Below are positions 46,025 through 56,899 of a DNA stretch of 64,000 nt, piece by piece. Every line of letters begins with the position of its first letter. The first letter of the stretch is position 1. The stretch is from NCBI GenBank assembly GCA_022315425.1, contig JAIUPT010000015.1:496001-560000 (forward strand), read 5' to 3'. Under the pieces are notes generated by a model, which saw nothing but the letters and a program-made list of their open reading frames with translations, was not told the origin of the DNA and did not search any database. A program made the position numbers and the translations under genes. This DNA is from Pseudevernia furfuracea. Lineage: Eukaryota > Ascomycota > Lecanoromycetes > Lecanorales > Parmeliaceae.

Positions 46025-46810
46025 TCAAGCCCTATTCGCACCTCCAGTATAAAGCTGCTCCGGATACAAGTCCTCCTTCAGGTCGATGCCTAATTCTTCC
46101 CGAAGCGGTTCGAGATCACGCAAGTATTCGTCGTATTGGCCCTTGTTCTCTACTTTGGCCTTGATACCTATATGTCAGAGGTGAGCATGTCTTCCCAAAA
46201 ACAGAAGGCCGAAGTGGAAAATGTACCTTCGAAGACCCGTACGGCAGTGGGGAAATCGTTGACTCTTCGGGCTGCCCTAAGAGCTGCCGTGATGACGGAA
46301 GGAGAGGGGACGAGATCGTAGGCGAAGACATTGTTCAGGTTCCGCTGTTGTGAGACGGAAAGGTCAGGTTTCTGGGGTCCGGCTTTGCTGGACGAGATGT
46401 AGTCTTCATACCTGCAATTCAAACACGTCTTGAACACCATCGAACTCTTTCTCATATCTAGAAACGTCTCTGGTTAGCTAATTGGCTCATCGTAGTTGCC
46501 TTAATCCTATGTTCAGATGCTCTAGGCTCCGAGAGGTAGTGCAGGTCGAGGACAGATGAGCTGCCAAATGCCCATACCTAGCAGTGAACTCCTCGAAGCT
46601 CTCTTCATGATGTCCTGAGCCTCCAGTTGCCTCTTGTCCATCCTTATCGGCCGCCCTCCTAAGTGATGTACTGAAATAACTGCATGCCACGGTCGCGGAT
46701 GAGCCCGCGTATACTCCCCTCGGGGAGATTCTCTTAGCTGGATGCGATGACCGGAGCAGGTACGATGGCTGTGTGCGCGCGGCTTGACGAAAGAGAGCGG
46801 TGAAAGGCAT
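46025..46810 (-). CDS. COX6: Cytochrome c oxidase subunit VI (Cox6 / COX5A homologue)
   Basis: Nuclear-encoded subunit of respiratory complex IV on the matrix side of the inner mitochondrial membrane. Exons are 46810-46578, 46457-46412, 46344-46227 and 46167-46025, for 179 aa. The N-terminus (MPFTALFRQAARTQPSYLLR...) is basic and Ser/Arg-rich, as expected of a mitochondrial presequence. The mature part gives ESFEEFTARYEKEFDGVQDVFELQRNLNNVFAYDLVP across the first junctions, then VITAALRAARRVNDFPTAVRVFEGIKAKV and the conserved LREELGIDLKEDLYPEQLY near the end. Exon 2 is only 46 nt. All phases close. It is divergent from the elongase gene. Confidence 0.96.
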
Positions 46811-47449
46811 TGAAGGTGCGCGGTGAGGATGCGGAGAGAAATTGGGTCGAGTCGAGGTACGAAGATACCTCTAGCCGGAGTTTGCTCCTCAAGATCAAGA
46901 GTACCAGCGGAGCTAGGGCTGAAGAAAAGAGGTCAGGTAATTGAAGCTGCCACAGATTTAGATAATTTGTTTTGAACAGGGACAAAATGCAGTCAGACGA
47001 TTATGATCAATCGGATCTCTTCGGTCTCCCTCTTTTTCTTTTCAAGCTATATTTCTTGTCGAAGGGATTCTACTTTTTACCAAGAGCAGTCGTCGAGCTT
47101 TCTCTCCGCTGATTGATTGGTCGAGGCATTTGTGTCAGCCGAAATTTGAGCGCCCGCCTGCGCGCCGAGCATCACATCCAACACTCTTCCTCCTCCTTTC
47201 TCCATACTTTCTCATCAAGCTTAATGACTTTTGTGTAGCGGCGTCAGGTCCTCAATCACCTTCTCATCGTCTTCAATTCTAGTCACTCCTTTATCAACAA
47301 TTACCGCATATTCAAGTCTTCCAGAATAACAAGCCCATTCTTCCACCCCCTGTCAACTACACGAACCCATTAACCTCTCGTCACCAAATATACTCTTAGC
47401 CAATACCGTTCGCCAAGGGTACTTACTGCTTTGGTAGACTACCAGTATC
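46811..47449. promoter_or_regulatory. Divergent promoter region COX6 / ELO elongase
   Basis: 639 bp between opposite starts. An ATTGG (CCAAT on the COX6 strand) lies near 47116-47122 and a CCAAT near 47400. CCAAT boxes are the known target of the Hap complex controlling respiratory genes in fungi; use here is inference. The 300 bp before the elongase ATG are C/T-rich. Confidence 0.4.
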
Positions 47450-48617
47450 ATGTCATACAACGCTCTCGATTCCATTCCATTTCCTACGCTCGACAGACCC
47501 TTCATTGTGGAGCTATGGCCTCAGTTCGACAAGCTCTATTCCCGCGTCGTGGGATACTCCGCGAACAAGTTCGTTTTCGTTCCAGGCGCAACGCCTCTCT
47601 CAACTTTCACAGCGACGGTGACAATGCTCATAACGTACTATGTGACGGTCTTTGCGGGGAGAGAGTTCATGAAAAATCGGGAACCATTCAAGCTCAATAG
47701 CCTCTTCATGGTGCACAATTTAGCTTTGACCATCATCAGTGGGGTTCTTTTGGCGCTGTTCACTGAGCAGTTGGTGCCGACAATCGTGAGGAATGGGGTC
47801 TTTTATGCCATATGCGATCACCGGGGAGGTTGGACAGCACCTCTGGTGACTCTATACTACGTGTGTACTCCTCTATCGCGGTCGGAATCGTTAGGACTGA
47901 TAGCCTCTAGCTAAATTACCTTACTAAATACGTTGAGCTGTGGGACACTGTCTTCATGGTCCTCAAGAAAAAGCCTCTCAGTACGTCAGGAAGTCTCAAC
48001 CCCGAAGTACTCAGCTGATGCGCCTAGCCTTTCTCCATACCTATCATCACGGGGCTACTGCTTTGCTCTGCTATACCCAACTCATTGGGCTAACCGCCGT
48101 CTCCTGGGTCCCCATCACCCTCAATCTCATTGTCCACGTAGTCATGTACTGGTATTACTTTCAGGCCGCGCGCGGCGTGCGCATCTGGTGGAAGAAATGG
48201 ATCACAAGGCTCCAAATAGCCCAATTCGTCATCGACCTCGGCTTCGTCTATTTCGCCTCCTATACTTACTTCTCCTCAACCTACTTCCCTAACCTACCAA
48301 CCGCCGGTCAATGCGCGGGTGAAGAGTTTGCTGCTTTTGCAGGCATGGGCATTATCTCCTCCTACCTCCTACTCTTCATCTCCTTCTACTTCGCTACATA
48401 TAGGAAAGACAATGCAAAGGGCGGAAGGGGGCGGAAGAAGAGCAGAAGACTTAGTGAGACAGCAACGCGAGCGGCGATCGACATGAGTAGGATAGAAGTG
48501 CCTGACGTGCAACGCATAGAAGATGCCGTGAATCTAGGAGGTCATCATAATGGATCAGCGAAAGGGAAAGAAAATGATGGAGTTACGCCCAGGGTAACAC
48601 GGTCGAGAAAGGGGTGA
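47450..48617 (+). CDS. ELO-family very-long-chain fatty acid elongase
   Basis: Endoplasmic-reticulum 3-ketoacyl-CoA synthase that condenses malonyl-CoA with acyl-CoA to lengthen fatty acids for sphingolipids. It is 356 aa, with exons 47450-47860, 47911-47980 and 48028-48617. The catalytic histidine box is H164-T-Y-H167-H168 (FLHTYHHGATALL), and KYVELWDTVFMVLKKKPL precedes it. Conserved LNLIVHVVMYWYYFQAARG follows, then YLLLFISFYFATYRK. About seven hydrophobic helices are visible. The cytosolic tail is basic with an RRLSET segment and ends TPRVTRSRKG. Exon 2 is 70 nt. Yeast has Elo1-3; the exact chain-length class is not decidable here. Confidence 0.96.
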
Positions 48618-49633
48618 GGGTGGCATACATGAGAGCATGGAACCAGTTCTTTGCACGTGCCATTCCAGGATTGAGTATCGAACTTGCACGAATGCAGGGG
48701 ATCACGAAATTGATACATGTAGGGCTGGCGTGGATGCTTTATGTCCCTGTCGGATTTGTGGGCATAATTCTCATGGCGGATGCACCAGCGCGCGTTCGGA
48801 AACGGAGGCCTTGGGACTGCGATTCGGGGCCTCGCTGCGAGATCTTTGGTGGGAAATTATTCATGTACTAGTAATCTGTATAACATAGGTAACAGGAAAA
48901 CTCAGACTCGAGCTATATGCATTTGGTGAAAGGAGTCTTCCATAGATTTCATATTGTAATGATTATAAAGTTGTTTGGCATGAAGCCCAAATTGATGCTC
49001 AATAATCAAGACACCTGAGCCTTGAAGTGCTAATTGAAATCTCTGACACCTTACCTCTGACCCGGCACGTCCTGCCAAAGCAGCTGCTGGTGACACTAAA
49101 GGAAAGCCACGCTTCTCGAATATCTAGGTAGGTAGGTAGCTCCTCGAAACGACGGAGGGCCTAGCCCCAGAGTGTCCCGAGCACGTGAATCGGACAGCGG
49201 TCGTCTGAAGTTGCATACTTCCCGGCGGCGTTCCACTGGCTCTTGCTATAACCATGGAAATGCTTACGAGTGTACTTTTGTCCGTCCGAGACTTTGAGCC
49301 ACACGTTCCAGGCCTCTCTGTGTGTAAGACAAAAGTCTGTTTGAATCAAAGGCTGCAATATGCTTTTCTCTTTTTCTCTTACCTAGGTAGATTGCGAAGA
49401 GTGTGAGAAATGCAGAGAAAACATTCAACGAGTATGGTCGGCAACAGTTGCAGACTTGCTTCATGGACAACAACGCTGTAAGTTGGTGGATTTGGTACTG
49501 ATAGTACCCGATTTTAACTGCCATGGCATTCTTCAAGGTTCGGAATCGCATAGAGAATGATCGGGCAGAGGAGAGTTTCCCAAATCGGGGTCGTACCTTC
49601 TTGGGGTGGCTAGTACGCTTCAGGGGTGCCTGA

Positions 49634-50247
49634 TTATGCAGGATCATGGCTTTGAGCAGGACGATCTGATGAACTGAGGATCATGTACTCCGTATGCTTG
49701 GCTCGCATAGGTGGGGACGGAAATTGATGTCGGAGATGCTCGATTTGATCTGAATAACATTTCCTTCGGGGATGTTGAGGTATCATACTCGGAGCCGAGA
49801 TATTGGGCTGCGGAGTGAAGGAAGTAAAGGACGACGTGAATGATGACACTGACACTAATGATTCAGGCGATGGAATCAAAGTTGCGCACACTTGGATATA
49901 ATGATCTACAATCAACTTCTTCAACCAGTACAATTTTGATGGAAGTAGGAAAGTCCAGATCTTCGAATCCGCGAACAGACAGTGCCAACGCAAGGAGATT
50001 AGGGTTGATAGTCTGTGAGTACCTTTGCTGCTTGAGAGCAAAGCTAACCGCCGGAGCCAAATATGCTGGGTGTAGGTACTTCTACTGTACTGCCTTCGAA
50101 GCTTGAATGAGTATGTACACAGGCAGGCTTCGGATACTTTTCTTCCAACAAATCCGGGTCTGCACAAGCCGAAGTGGACGAAGCTGTGGTTGAATCCCTG
50201 TCCAGACCGTTCAACGTGTTATTGAAACATGCAGACTTGCGAACCAT
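49634..50247 (-). CDS. Possible orphan gene (low confidence)
   Basis: Two adjacent minus-strand ORFs look partly protein-like. One starts at ATG 50247 (MVRKSACFNNTLNGLDRD, then CVHTHSSFEGSTVEVPTPSIFGSGG). The other ends at 49634 with a Ser/Pro-rich tail (SPESLVSVSSFTSSFTSF, QFPSPPMRAKHTEYMILSS). They would need an intron around 49880-50060 to be joined, and I could not fix its ends with confidence. No family is recognised. It may be non-coding. Confidence 0.25.
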
Positions 50248-51404
50248 AATTTTTCCGAGGTCTTTAGGGCAGATGTGAGATGGTTCTCGATGCTGTCGGC
50301 ACCAGTAGCTGTGTGCTTCCTGCATCGCACAAGCAATATCTGTACTTCAAGGTTCATCGAGCATAGTGCAGTGTGTCCAAAGCCCAGAGCGCTGCCAGGC
50401 ACCTCTTCGTAGACGCTGGTCAGATCCCAGCAACACGCATTGCTGAGTGGTTATGCTCAGTGCTCGGCCCAAAAGTGTCTGAGTATCTGACCAATGTTTT
50501 TGTAGTGTTGCGATGTGCAACTCTCCGGGCGTTGCAAAACATTGAGCGTTGACGCATGCGGCTTTGAGAAGGCAGTATCAAGCGTAGCTCATCTGCAGGC
50601 GCAGGCATTACTTGGTCGAAGAGGATTTTGTTGAGAGAATTTCGTGCCCAAGTGCCCAAGTAGGTACAGACATATGCGACTGCAAGCGGGGCACATATGC
50701 AGCCGCACGGAAAAGGACAGGCCAGTGGCACGCGTGTCTGTGCGTCTTCATCGAGAGAGCCGCTGCATGAGAATGATTGTCCAGTCTCCCGTCTCCACAC
50801 AAACGGCCGGCTATCGCATGGCCGCGAAAATGCTTGAGAGAAGAGCAAGTATAGGGTAGGTATAACTGTATGGGTAAAGAATGGCAAAGGGTCGCTTCCG
50901 GAAGAGTCGAAGAGGCAAAATATGCTATGGAAATAATACGGTAGCTATATGTAAAGATACCTTATTCTGACCTACGAGCTACGGTACCCGAAAAGTCTGA
51001 TCTTGGCAGTACAGTAGAAGAAGGGGGAGAGATTTGAAGCCTTGATTATTAGCTCAGAGCCTCCAAACTTACCTAGGTACCTATGGTGTCTATCCCATTA
51101 CTATTAGGTAGGTACCTTGTTTAATCATAATTAAGAGAGAGCCTAGGAGAATGTTAAATGATTATTGAACAGCCGGCGTGGACTGTGGACTGTGGTCTGT
51201 GAGTCTGTGGATACTGGATAACGATAATTGGACATAGAGTTTGTCAATAAGTAAGGTATGGTGCAAGTGTATGTGGACAAGTTGATTTTTTATTATGATG
51301 TTAGAAGCGCACCTAGCAGGAGTGCAGCAAACGGCTTGATTTCCTCCTGCGTTATGCGTTGCGTTATGTAGGTACTCCCTCCCTCACTCGCCCTTGCAGC
51401 CTTG

Positions 51405-51447
51405 CCCTTTTCCCCTTTTCCCCTTTTCCCTTTTTCCCTTTTTCCCT
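51405..51447 (+). repeat. Pyrimidine microsatellite, CCCCTTTT / CCCTTTTT units
   Basis: Consecutive 7-8 bp units of C3-4 and T4-5 form a pure pyrimidine tract of about 43 bp. The same unit type recurs at 58253-58285. Such mirror-like homopyrimidine tracts can adopt triplex DNA. Confidence 0.85.
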
Positions 51448-52651
51448 CATCCAATCCCCCCCTCCTTTGTCTCCGTCAAAAATGACGCTAATGCACCCCA
51501 GTGCGCAAGCCAAATGTACGGCCGTTCGGAATTATTTTCTCAGCAGTCCAATCACAACAATCGAATCCGCGGGTAGTCTGTAGAGCATGGAGAAGCGCAA
51601 AGTCGCATAGGTAGTATGTTTCGACTCGAGACTTGCATTCACACACAGAGAGTGACACTTTAACAGACCAGGGACTGTACGGTGGTCTAGAATGGTCAAA
51701 GATGCATGATTCCATGATTTGGTGTATAATTAGACACGGTCACACGGTCGATGGGTGGCTTGGAACTTGTAATAAGGCTCGTCATTCGACGGGGATAGGC
51801 TTTTACACTGGGAGCAAGCTGAAAAGCCGGAACCCCGCTGGGCAGGAGATTTAAGACAAGCACGCTTCGCTTGAAACAGCAGATGCCCGGTTTCACGTGG
51901 TCAATTCTTCGGCCTCATCCTTGGCTTCAGCCTAGCAGACTTTGTGCCACTTCGCGGGGGCCTACTACTGTAGAGTATTTGTACGGTAGGTACCTTAGGG
52001 ATCTGCCGAGGGGTACGGAAGTACAGAGGTAGAGAGAGTACCTTACCTTTTCTTGTCCACCATGTCTGTGCCATTTGATGATTTGATGATTGGACGCACT
52101 CTCTGATCACAAAGCTTTCACGCATCAAATTCTTTCGTGATCAGACCAATCTTTTGTACCCTTTATAAACGTTAAACCCGCTGTTACTGGTCGGGTCTTT
52201 TTATTTTCTTTCCCTGGTGACGAGGCGTGCATGACTGCAGTCTAGAATAATTAGGCGCAGCAATGGATGGCACCAAATGATTGGAGTGGTGGGATACCAC
52301 CCTTGGCTACGAGCCTACGATGATGCAGCACTCTTAAATTTCCTAGCCAATGGATGGCTTGAAACCCACACACCATTTACCAATTCGACCTTTGCCCCTC
52401 ACAGGTACCTACACGCTACACACACTCCCCACCATCAAGCCGTCAAACCTTCCGTCCTGTGCCAAGGTTGGTATGATAGTATCTTGGCGATTGTCGATCT
52501 TACCGTGGTTCTAACGGTACACCCACGGATCCTGCCTCCATGATAAGCCGGCCTTTTCTCCTGCGGCGCGGATGAATATAAGGGTCATACTCTACCTATC
52601 CTCAGCTCCATTACCATTATTACTATTATTATTACTCCTCACACAATCCTC

Positions 52652-53878
52652 ATGCTGGATACCACCAACCAACACTGCCCTCTTGAAACCCCTGCTGTAC
52701 GCCTTGTTTCAGTGACGCTGCCTCATCCTGCTACGCTCCGCTCACATCTCCTTCCACCATCACCAATTTTGGTTCATGAAGGAAAGCACAGCTTCCCACC
52801 CTCATCACTATCTTACGACCAGCGCCATCCAGCCTTAGCTGTTATGCCTGTCCTCCACAATCGACAGTCACTGTCAGGTCCACAACGATTAGCCGGCGCA
52901 AGGTCAGGCATCGAAAGCAACGACGCCATGGGAGACCAGTTGTGGGTCGTGGACGAGGCTGATGAGAGGCCCGAGAAAGAAATGGATGTCCCGTCGACAA
53001 CAATCGATCGATTGCCCTCGAAGAAGGATGCCCAAACCCATCTCCGCATCGACACATATAGCAAAGCGGACCTTCATGATCGCTACATGTCGAGCGAGGA
53101 AGAACCCTCTCCCAGTCCCGACAGCGACATGGAGAGCAATGACGAGGAGCTCAAGCACAAGGTTCCAGAGAAAGTGGTCGAGGCGACTATCGAGCCAGTC
53201 ACCGCCGACGAATACGAAGCTGAGATAGCTATTGCTGTTCCCATCCTCGCGATGAGACCGAAGTTGGTGAACATTACCAACTTGGCCCCCATGCACAAAC
53301 GCAAGCGGACAGAGAAGTCGGTGCTTTCACGCTCAGTCGTGAAGACCGCCGCCCTCCGCATGCCCACTGTCACAGACGAGAACAAACCCTTCGTCGCTCT
53401 CGAAGCCACAAAGATCGTTACTCCGGAGGAATGTCCCCAGAAGCGCAAAGATAGCCTCCGCTCACTAGCTCCCGACTCATGGCTTCCTAACGACGGTGTT
53501 CACATTGTGCAAGAAGAGGAGGAGGAAGATGAGCATTACTTCCCAGATCTTGAACTACGCAAGGCTCCTACCTACAATGACTACGACCCATACTCGCTCA
53601 GTCCACCACGCCTGTCACCCAGGAACTCGTACAACTCGTCAAGCAAGAAGCCAGGTAGCGTTACTCGGGCCAGAAACAGTTCCAACCCACCCATCATCAT
53701 GAACAGCGGCTGGAGAGGGCTCACCAGGTCAATGAGTCTGGCAAAGAAGCAGCCTCTTCATCGAGCGGATCATCAAGTCTCAAAAAAGCCAAAAATGATC
53801 GCCAGGGCCGCGAATGAGAGGGAAGAACCCATGACAATTCCAGCATTCCCATTCGGGGACGGCAGAGACGTGGACTGA
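52652..53878 (+). CDS. Hypothetical disordered protein with acidic run
   Basis: Unrecognised single-exon ORF of 408 aa, mostly low-complexity and charged. The first 64 codons look like leader, so the start may be ATG 52844 (MPVLHNRQSLSGPQRLAG), giving 344 aa. Visible segments are HDRYMSSEEEPSPSPDSD, a basic HKRKRTEK (possible nuclear signal), HIVQEEEEEDEHYFPDLE, a Ser/Pro/Tyr stretch (DPYSLSPPRLSPRNSYNSSS) and GWRGLTRSMSLAKKQP. There is no signal peptide or membrane span. Conserved-looking short motifs and 1.2 kb without a stop favour a real gene of unknown function, possibly a phosphorylated nuclear protein. Confidence 0.68.
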   Translation: MLDTTNQHCPLETPAVRLVSVTLPHPATLRSHLLPPSPILVHEGKHSFPPSSLSYDQRHPALAVMPVLHNRQSLSGPQRLAGARSGIESNDAMGDQLWVVDEADERPEKEMDVPSTTIDRLPSKKDAQTHLRIDTYSKADLHDRYMSSEEEPSPSPDSDMESNDEELKHKVPEKVVEATIEPVTADEYEAEIAIAVPILAMRPKLVNITNLAPMHKRKRTEKSVLSRSVVKTAALRMPTVTDENKPFVALEATKIVTPEECPQKRKDSLRSLAPDSWLPNDGVHIVQEEEEEDEHYFPDLELRKAPTYNDYDPYSLSPPRLSPRNSYNSSSKKPGSVTRARNSSNPPIIMNSGWRGLTRSMSLAKKQPLHRADHQVSKKPKMIARAANEREEPMTIPAFPFGDGRDVD

Positions 53879-54887
53879 GGAGATAGATCAATTTAGACAT
53901 GGCGCCATATGTACACGTTGGAGATGGTCATGATATGATGGGCACAATGATTTGGGTCACCGGAGGATGTTCGAATTTTTGCGGATCAGCGATAGATACC
54001 TATCATGTTGGTTGTATTTAACTTGAGTGCCTTTCAATGGCCTTCTTAGGGAGCAACTTAACAGGAAATGCAAAGGACTTGTTTCCAAGAAATTTCCAAG
54101 ACTGCTGGTGTTTGTTGCAATCAAAAGAGAGGTTGGCACTCAAGTCCCTGGGCGCCAAGACTCCAAGATCTCGGATAACGCACCGCTTACAAATTTGGGG
54201 GCAGTCTTCCGAAAGTGGAATTAGGGCTAGGGCTTGCCCAGGACTTTGCGTGCCAACCTCCGTATTATTGACGGTGTAATCTTTGTTTAACGTCGCAATA
54301 TGTAACACTACGATGTAACTACGGTACAGGTCTCGACCTCAAGCTGCTAAGATACCTATCTACCTTAACCAGGAGTGCACTCAGTGGATGCGGCAAAGTG
54401 CTCACTCAAGATTTTGGTCACTGACGCTTGCTCGTCTTCTTTCTAGAGAACTGCTTACTGTTGGAAATATTGGTGACGGATGATTTCCTGCTACAGAAAA
54501 ATCTGACTATATATAAGCGATAGGGCTGAGTAGTGCAATTTTCCAACACTTATAGGAAACTTTTGTGGCCTCTACCCTGTGCAGCATTGAGATGCTATCC
54601 AACCCGGAAAAAGACAACACAGACAAATTCGTTCATGCCAAAAAATTTAAAATAGAGAACAACAACCAAGGCCGGTCGATTTTTGTATAGTTGTTGAGCC
54701 TGGATACTAAGGATTCCAGCCAAGTAGAGTCGTCAACGGAGCTTTTCGGTCACAGTCTTGCAAGCCTTGGCCGATATCTTACCACTATTACAGGCTTTGC
54801 ATTGCTCTCCATATCCCAATTGGCCAATTGATCGTGGCTCTTTTGTATATCAAGAAATCGGATTTTTTGCCTTTTACCATTGTCGCT
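53879..54887. other. Intergenic, upstream of asparaginase gene
   Basis: About 1 kb with only short ORFs. It contains copy B of the 27-bp dispersed repeat and presumably the asparaginase promoter. Confidence 0.45.
54235..54261 (+). repeat. 27-bp dispersed repeat, copy B
   Basis: Partner of 40642-40668 with three transition differences. It lies in the spacer upstream of the asparaginase gene. Confidence 0.6.
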
Positions 54888-56899
54888 ATGGACCAAATTT
54901 CCATTGCTCCGTTAGCTGCGGAGTCGAGGGTCTTAATTATAATGACTGGGTATGTACTTTTCGGAAAGATGCCCTCCTATTCGGAACTCATTCGGCGTCG
55001 TGAGACATGCCTTGGGACCGAGGAAAATCTTCCCACCCTATGTTCCCTAAAATATGTCACCAGTCGAGGTTGGTGTCGTGAACAGGAAATGCTAATTTTG
55101 AATTACTCATTAGCGGAACCATTTCGATGAAGAAAAGCCCAAATGGCTTCGTACCCGCGCGAGGGTTCCTAGAGTCTGGCATGGCTCGTCGTCCTTCTTT
55201 TAATGACGGGACCATATTAGACGACATTGTCGTAGTGGTCGATGACGGGACCGAGGTTCCTCACCGCAGCTTGCGAACGCCAATCAGTACGTATCAGAAG
55301 CATGTTCGGTATGCTGTGTTCGAATTCCAGGAGCTTCTGGACAGCAGCTCCATAGATTCTCAGGGCTGGAGCCACATTGCTCAGACAATCTTCAGAAATT
55401 ACAAGCTCTTCGACGCCTTTGTCATCTTACATGGCACAGACAGCCTTGCCTATACATGTTCTGCGCTCAGTTTCATGCTGCAGAATCTAGGAAAGCCCGT
55501 CATCTTGACAGGGAGCCAAGCACCAATGCTAGAGCTCCAAAATGACGCCACAGACAACTTGTTAGGATCCTTGATCATTGCCGGCCACTTTATGATACCG
55601 GAGGTATGCCTCTTCTTCAATTATAAGCTTTTTCGTGGTAATCGGACCACCAAGGTCTCTGCTAGCGACTTTTCGGGTAAGCTAAATCCCTGAATATACT
55701 CTCGTGTTTGTAATTCGTCTGACAGAGCAGCTTTTGCGTCTCCCAATGCGCCGCCCTTGGGTGAAATCACCTCACTCAGGTCCCACATTGTATGTTTAAA
55801 TTATTAATACTATGTCCTCATATTAAAAAGCCACTTTTTAATCTTAGTTTTAAGGCATGGGATCTCATCTATAGGCCAACCCATCTCGAACCGTTTAGTA
55901 TACAAACGAATCATGCAACGGGCGATGTAGCCTGTCTAAGGATCTTTCCCGGCATAGAGCCCAGAATGGTCGAAGCTGTGCTGCAGCTTGATGGCCTTAA
56001 AGGCTTAGTGCTAGAGGTAGAATGTTTCGGGAAACTGGGATCAAGTGATCTGGACTGCTGATAAGAGCGTAGACATTTGGCGCCGGCAATGCGCCTGGAG
56101 GACCTGATGGAGCTCTCACGAAAGTGTTTGCGAACGCAATCAAAAAAGGCATAATTATCGTGAATATCACGCAATGTGAGAATATTCCCCCCTTATTCCC
56201 AGCAGCAGCTTTCACTAATCCATAATGAAAAAGGCATGACAGGAACAGTGAGCCCCCTGTATGAACCTGCAATGTTGCTAAAGCGTGCTGGTGTCATCCC
56301 TGGGCATGATATGACTTCCGAGGCAGCTCTTGCAAAGCTTTCCTATCTCCTTGCGATGCCAGATCTGAATCCTGAAAGTATCGTACAGAAAATGTCTGTA
56401 TCCCTAAGAGGTGAGCTCACGGAGCAGGCGAACATGGTGTTCGAGCATCCCAACCGCGTATTGCCTGACCAGTTGACAAATTTTGCCTTGCTCGGATACG
56501 CTGTCTCCAAGGGGGACGTTCCCGAGGTCCAGAAGCTTTTGAACAGTGGTCATGGCCGGCTGCTCAACGAGGCTGATTACTCCGGCAATACGCCATTGGT
56601 AAGTACTCACGCGTCATTGACGGCAATGTTGAGCTAAGTATTTACGAAAGCATATTGCCGCTACAGGACCTAGTCTGGAAATGCTGCGGATCCTGCTGAC
56701 AAAAGGCGCTTCAGTGCACCTGCGAAACAACACCGGTCGGACGCCCTTATTCCTCTCAGCCAGTGCTGGACTCAATGAATACGTCTTCCTACTCAAACGG
56801 TCAGGGGCTCATCTCCATGCAGACGAGCTCAGCATTGCTAGGCTGCATCACCAAAGGTCACCAGACGTATGGAGTATGGCTGGGGTGACATTCACTTGA
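54888..56899 (+). CDS. L-asparaginase with C-terminal ankyrin repeats
   Basis: Hydrolyses L-asparagine to aspartate and ammonia. It is a cytosolic type I-like enzyme of 521 aa without a signal peptide. Seven exons join in phase: 54888-54949, 55114-55676, 55728-55789, 55855-56016, 56073-56175, 56234-56598 and 56651-56899. The first catalytic Thr is T23 in the TGGTIS block, which spans intron 1. The second triad has T129-D130 in HGTDSLAYTCSALSF, with TGSQAPM after it and K201 in RGNRTTK. The TFGAGNAPGGPDGAL block is restored by splicing exons 4 and 5. Two or more ankyrin repeats follow (ALLGYAVSKGDVPEVQKLLNSG..., SLEMLRILLTKGASVHLRNN). The acceptor of exon 4 is weak, but no stop or frameshift is needed. 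Confidence 0.92.

Larger units (their letters stand above)
48618..52651. other. Gene-poor 4-kb region
   Basis: No confident gene. It contains a possible orphan gene on the minus strand (49634-50247, listed separately) and a pyrimidine microsatellite (51405-51447). TAGGTA/TACCTA motifs repeat (49125-49140, 49381-49390, 51071-51118, 51984-51996, 52403-52412), as do GT/CTGTGG short repeats near 51180-51210. The final 60 bp are (ATT)n-like and lead into the downstream ORF. Confidence 0.5.

Noticed and set aside
48614..48871. 85-codon ORF directly after the elongase stop, with a hydrophobic stretch
   Set aside because: No splice sites that would attach it to the elongase, no family, and the elongase tail already has a normal end.
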